From an uncultured Lachnospiraceae bacterium (lineage in GTDB: Bacteria; Bacillota; Clostridia; Lachnospirales; Lachnospiraceae): a DNA stretch of 6,135 nt. The stretch covers positions 1 to 6,135 of the forward strand of contig CALYVE010000117.1 in assembly GCA_945492935.1 (NCBI GenBank), in the 5' to 3' direction. The position numbers and the translations under genes were made by a program. Positions within the stretch are counted from its first letter, which is position 1. Each line of letters starts with the position of its first letter. The notes beneath the pieces are model-generated. The model had not been told where the DNA came from. It saw nothing but the letters and a program-made list of their open reading frames with translations, and made no database searches. Shown here piece after piece: positions 3,949 to 6,135 of the stretch.

Positions 3949-6135
3949 ATGGAAATCTATGTGGATTTGAGTATTACCGGAGAGACTACATTGACGCTTG
4001 AAGTTGAATCCGGTGATAGCATTGATAATGTTAAGGAAAAGATAAAAAACCAAACCGGATATCCTGAGGCGCAACAGACTTTAATGTTTGCCGGTGTAGT
4101 TCTGGAAAATGGTCGTACAGTGGCTGATTATAATATTCAGAAAGAAAGCACCCTTGAGTTATCTCTTGCGGTACCCGAAGGTTTGACATATACCATCTCC
4201 GACAACGAAGTAACCATTACCGATTATAGCGGTTCAGCTACCGAGATTAGTATCCCGGGGACGATTGAATCAAAGCCTGTTACGGCTATCGGACAGCGTG
4301 CTTTTTACGAATGTAGAAACCTTAGTAGCATAACTATCCCAAGTAGCGTCACATCGATTGGGAATGACGCTTTTTTTGAATGCCATAGCCTTGAAAGTAT
4401 TATATTCGGAGCAGATTCCCAGCTTCAATCCATTGGAGATGGTGCTTTTAGAGACAGCGGCCTTACAAGAATAACGATTCCAAGCAGTGTTACATCGATT
4501 GGAAGATATGCTTTTCATAATTGCAAAATTGAAAGAATAATTATTCCAAGTAGCGTCACATCGATTGGAAGTAATGTTTTTCTTGGCTGCGGTAGCCTTA
4601 CAAGCATTACAGTTGATCCAAATAATTCTAATTATTCCTCAGTAGATGGTGTGCTGTTCAATAAAGATATAACTGAATTGATACAATATCCAGCTGGAAA
4701 CACTAGCGCCTCATATAGTATTCCGGACAGCGTTACATCTATTAGAGATAATGCTTTTCGTTTTGGCCATAGCCTTAAAAGTGTTACATTCGGAGTGGAT
4801 TCAAAGCTTCAATCCATTGGAGTAGAAGCTTTTGCTTCTTGCAGAGGTCTCGAAAGCATAAATATTCCGAATAGCGTCACATCGATTGGGGAACAAGCTT
4901 TTATGTACTGCTCAAGCCTTAAAAGCATTATTATCTCAAACAATGTTACAGTCATTAAGGATAGAACTTTTTCTTTGTGCAATAATCTTGAAAGCATATT
5001 TCTGTCGGATAAAGTATCAGGCATTGGCACTGTAGCAATTCCGGATGGAACATCAAAGATAAAATATCGTCTTGATGAAGCTAAGGGTGAGGTTTCGCTT
5101 ATCGGGATAGATTTAGGAACAGACAAGACCTCTGTTGCTATACCGGCGGAGATTTGCGGTTATCCCGTTGTTGCCGCTGAAGAAGGATTATTAGGGAAGA
5201 TTTCCGCACATACCTGTGCAGGCGGTCAAGCTACCTGTCTGACTAAAGCAACTTGTGGAATCTGTAAAACAGAGTACGGTGAGCTTGACAGCTCAAAGCA
5301 TACAGGCTCAAAGGTATGGATTACAACCGAAACAAAACACAAGCAGTATTATGATTGCTGTAATGCAGTTGTAGTCGATTATGAAAATCATACGTGGAAC
5401 AACGGTGTATGCTCTGATTGTAATTATGTCTGCGAGCATAAGGACGATAACAAAGACCACATTTGCGACATATGTGGTGCGAAATTGTCCGGGCATAGCG
5501 GCGGCGAGGCTACCTGCACAAGCAAGGCAGTCTGCGAATACTGCAGCAAAGAGTACGGCGAGCTTGACAGCTTAAAGCATAATCTTGAAAATATCCCTGC
5601 AAAGGCTGCGACTGCTACCGAAACCGGAAACAAGGAGTATTGGCATTGCAAGGATTGCGGAAAATACTTCTCCGACAAGGACGGTAAGAACAGCATTGAG
5701 CTTGCTGACACGGTAATTGCAAAGCTCCCGCCTGAAATCATTGAGGGAAAAGGTCAGAGCGTAACAGAGGGAGAAGCAAAAGAGCTTACCTTCCGTTCCA
5801 ATGCGGCGTTTGGGGATTTTATCCGGGTTGAGCTTGATGGTAAAACCCTTGATGCTGCGAATTATACCGTCAAGGAAGGCAGTACGATTGTGATCGTAAA
5901 TGCTGACTATGTTGGGGCGCTTTCAACCGGCGAGCATACAATCGGTATTGTATCGACAAGTGGTACTGCGACTACTACATTTACCGTAAAAGCAAAAACA
6001 GTAGTAGATAAGAATACAAATCCTCCGCAAACCGTAGAGAGTAATACGAATTCTCCGCAGACCGGAGATAACAGTCACATTGTATTGGGGATTGCACTTC
6101 TCTTTGTCAGCGGCGGTCTGCTGATCGTTACAGGT
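3874..6135 (+). CDS. Exported surface protein: ubiquitin-like domain, BspA-type LRR_5 repeats, Cys-pair region, Ig-like domain, sorting signal (3' end outside window)
   Basis: Open for 754 residues to the window edge. Residues 1-25 are a signal peptide (MKKR, hydrophobic core, A-K-A cleavage site). Residues 26-103 match eukaryotic ubiquitin at roughly 44 of 76 positions by hand alignment, with DYNIQKESTL identical. From about 104 comes a BspA-like LRR_5 region: an entry strand (YTISDNEVTITDYSGSATE), then nine units of the pattern IPxSVTSIGxxAFxxC with AF-type cores near 143, 166, 191, 213, 235, 294, 319, 342 and 365. A VDGVLFNKD insert typical of these proteins sits at about 258. A second entry-like strand (398-435) leads to a Cys-rich region with CxxC pairs at 461, 513, 531, 554 and 592. 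An Ig-like domain (about 622-709) precedes the linker and the sorting motif S-P-Q-T-G-D (727-732), which is followed by the membrane helix HIVLGIALLFVSGGLLIVTG. The basic tail is presumably just outside. BspA-like LRR proteins act in adhesion to host or other cells; what the ubiquitin fold adds is unknown. Confidence 0.92.
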   Translation, partial: MKKRIFTIILSICMVLMLAPISAKAMEIYVDLSITGETTLTLEVESGDSIDNVKEKIKNQTGYPEAQQTLMFAGVVLENGRTVADYNIQKESTLELSLAVPEGLTYTISDNEVTITDYSGSATEISIPGTIESKPVTAIGQRAFYECRNLSSITIPSSVTSIGNDAFFECHSLESIIFGADSQLQSIGDGAFRDSGLTRITIPSSVTSIGRYAFHNCKIERIIIPSSVTSIGSNVFLGCGSLTSITVDPNNSNYSSVDGVLFNKDITELIQYPAGNTSASYSIPDSVTSIRDNAFRFGHSLKSVTFGVDSKLQSIGVEAFASCRGLESINIPNSVTSIGEQAFMYCSSLKSIIISNNVTVIKDRTFSLCNNLESIFLSDKVSGIGTVAIPDGTSKIKYRLDEAKGEVSLIGIDLGTDKTSVAIPAEICGYPVVAAEEGLLGKISAHTCAGGQATCLTKATCGICKTEYGELDSSKHTGSKVWITTETKHKQYYDCCNAVVVDYENHTWNNGVCSDCNYVCEHKDDNKDHICDICGAKLSGHSGGEATCTSKAVCEYCSKEYGELDSLKHNLENIPAKAATATETGNKEYWHCKDCGKYFSDKDGKNSIELADTVIAKLPPEIIEGKGQSVTEGEAKELTFRSNAAFGDFIRVELDGKTLDAANYTVKEGSTIVIVNADYVGALSTGEHTIGIVSTSGTATTTFTVKAKTVVDKNTNPPQTVESNTNSPQTGDNSHIVLGIALLFVSGGLLIVTG
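3949..4182 (+). other. Ubiquitin-like domain
   Basis: This covers residues 26-103 of the surface protein. Anchor segments against eukaryotic ubiquitin are MEIYV for MQIFV, TLEVE identical, DSIDNVKEKI for DTIENVKAKI, FAGVVLENGRT for FAGKQLEDGRT, and DYNIQKESTL identical. There are two single-residue insertions in the first beta hairpin. Lysines equal to K27, K29 and K63 are kept. K6, K11, K33 and K48 are replaced (K48 by Val). Ile44 is Met, Val70 is Ser, and the tail is VPEG where ubiquitin has RLRGG. It continues straight into the LRR region, so no free Gly-Gly end exists. The homology call is strong; conjugation activity looks impossible without processing and a changed tail. Confidence 0.93.
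4339..4889 (+). repeat. Near-identical DNA repeats encoding the LRR_5 units
   Basis: A 23-base unit beginning CCAAGTAGCGTCAC is identical at 4339-4361 and 4546-4568. Close variants lie at 4480-4502 and 4867-4889. A longer duplication pairs 4384-4437 with 4768-4821, 47 of 54 bases matching by eye. Such identity above the protein level suggests recent unit duplication or gene conversion. Confidence 0.8.
5206..5580 (+). repeat. Duplicated Cys-pair module (His...CxxC...EYGELDS..KH)
   Basis: Residues 446-476 and 541-569 of the surface protein repeat the same plan: His, Gly-Gly, A-T-C, K-A-x-C-x-x-C, then EYGELDS and KH. The DNA of the EYGELDS part is almost identical (5278-5301 with 5557-5580). 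Between them lie two further CxxC pairs and HTWNNGVCSDC / DHICDICG. The pattern resembles zinc-knuckle-like modules seen in clostridial surface proteins; metal binding is inferred. Confidence 0.65.
6013..6072 (+). repeat. 30-base tandem duplication at the sorting signal
   Basis: Two 30-base copies starting AATACAAATC (6013) and AATACGAATT (6043) encode NTNPPQTVES and NTNSPQTGDN. Only the second copy keeps the T-G pair needed by a sortase, and it is followed by the membrane helix. Confidence 0.7.

Noticed and set aside
4339..4889. CRISPR-like array of 23-base repeats
   Set aside because: Spacing is irregular, and the repeats are in frame and encode LRR_5 units.
4809..5126. Reverse-strand 105-residue open frame in the LRR region
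   Set aside because: It is a shadow of repetitive coding sequence; it has no ribosome site or recognisable protein features.

Overview
The window reads as accessory and housekeeping DNA from a gut-type Firmicute, most likely a Lachnospiraceae-like clostridium. This is inferred from four things: a clostridial-style feoB followed by a tiny Cys-rich FeoB partner gene, strong AGGAGG-type ribosome sites, a WYL regulator of the type common in that group, and a BspA-like leucine-rich-repeat surface protein with a Gram-positive sorting signal. All convincing genes lie on the + strand. Both window edges cut a gene: feoB lacks its 5' part and the surface protein lacks its last residues.

Layout. 1-977 is the C-terminal part of the ferrous iron permease FeoB. 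It is followed 40 bases later by a 48-residue FeoB-associated Cys-rich membrane protein (1018-1164). Directly after that lies an open but start-less stretch (to 1399) that looks like the 3' remnant of a lost gene, then a strong intrinsic terminator (1412-1445) that closes the iron-uptake unit. 1551-2099 encodes a MerR-type DNA-binding domain joined to a three-helix membrane region. It sits behind a promoter that contains a near-perfect 23-base dyad and ends at a second strong terminator (2123-2159). 2240-3277 is a helix-turn-helix/WYL-domain transcription regulator with a small palindrome just upstream. 3405-3650 encodes an 81-residue hyperacidic protein with one textbook EF-hand loop. 3658-3837 is another start-less protein-like remnant.

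The highlight is 3874-6135, an exported surface protein of at least 754 residues that is still open at the window end. After the signal peptide it carries a domain that aligns by eye to eukaryotic ubiquitin at about 44 of 76 positions. This is followed by nine BspA-type LRR_5 units, a Cys-pair-rich region, an Ig-like domain, and an S-P-Q-T-G-D sorting motif with a membrane helix. Predicted signal-peptidase cleavage falls exactly before the residue matching ubiquitin Met1. The conjugation tail (Gly-Gly) and much of the Ile44 recognition patch are altered, so it looks like a ubiquitin fold displayed outside the cell, not a conjugating ubiquitin.

The genes do not form one pathway. The iron-uptake unit is bounded by its terminator and the MerR unit by its own. 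The WYL regulator, acidic protein and surface protein are separate cistrons for which I could not identify convincing promoters.
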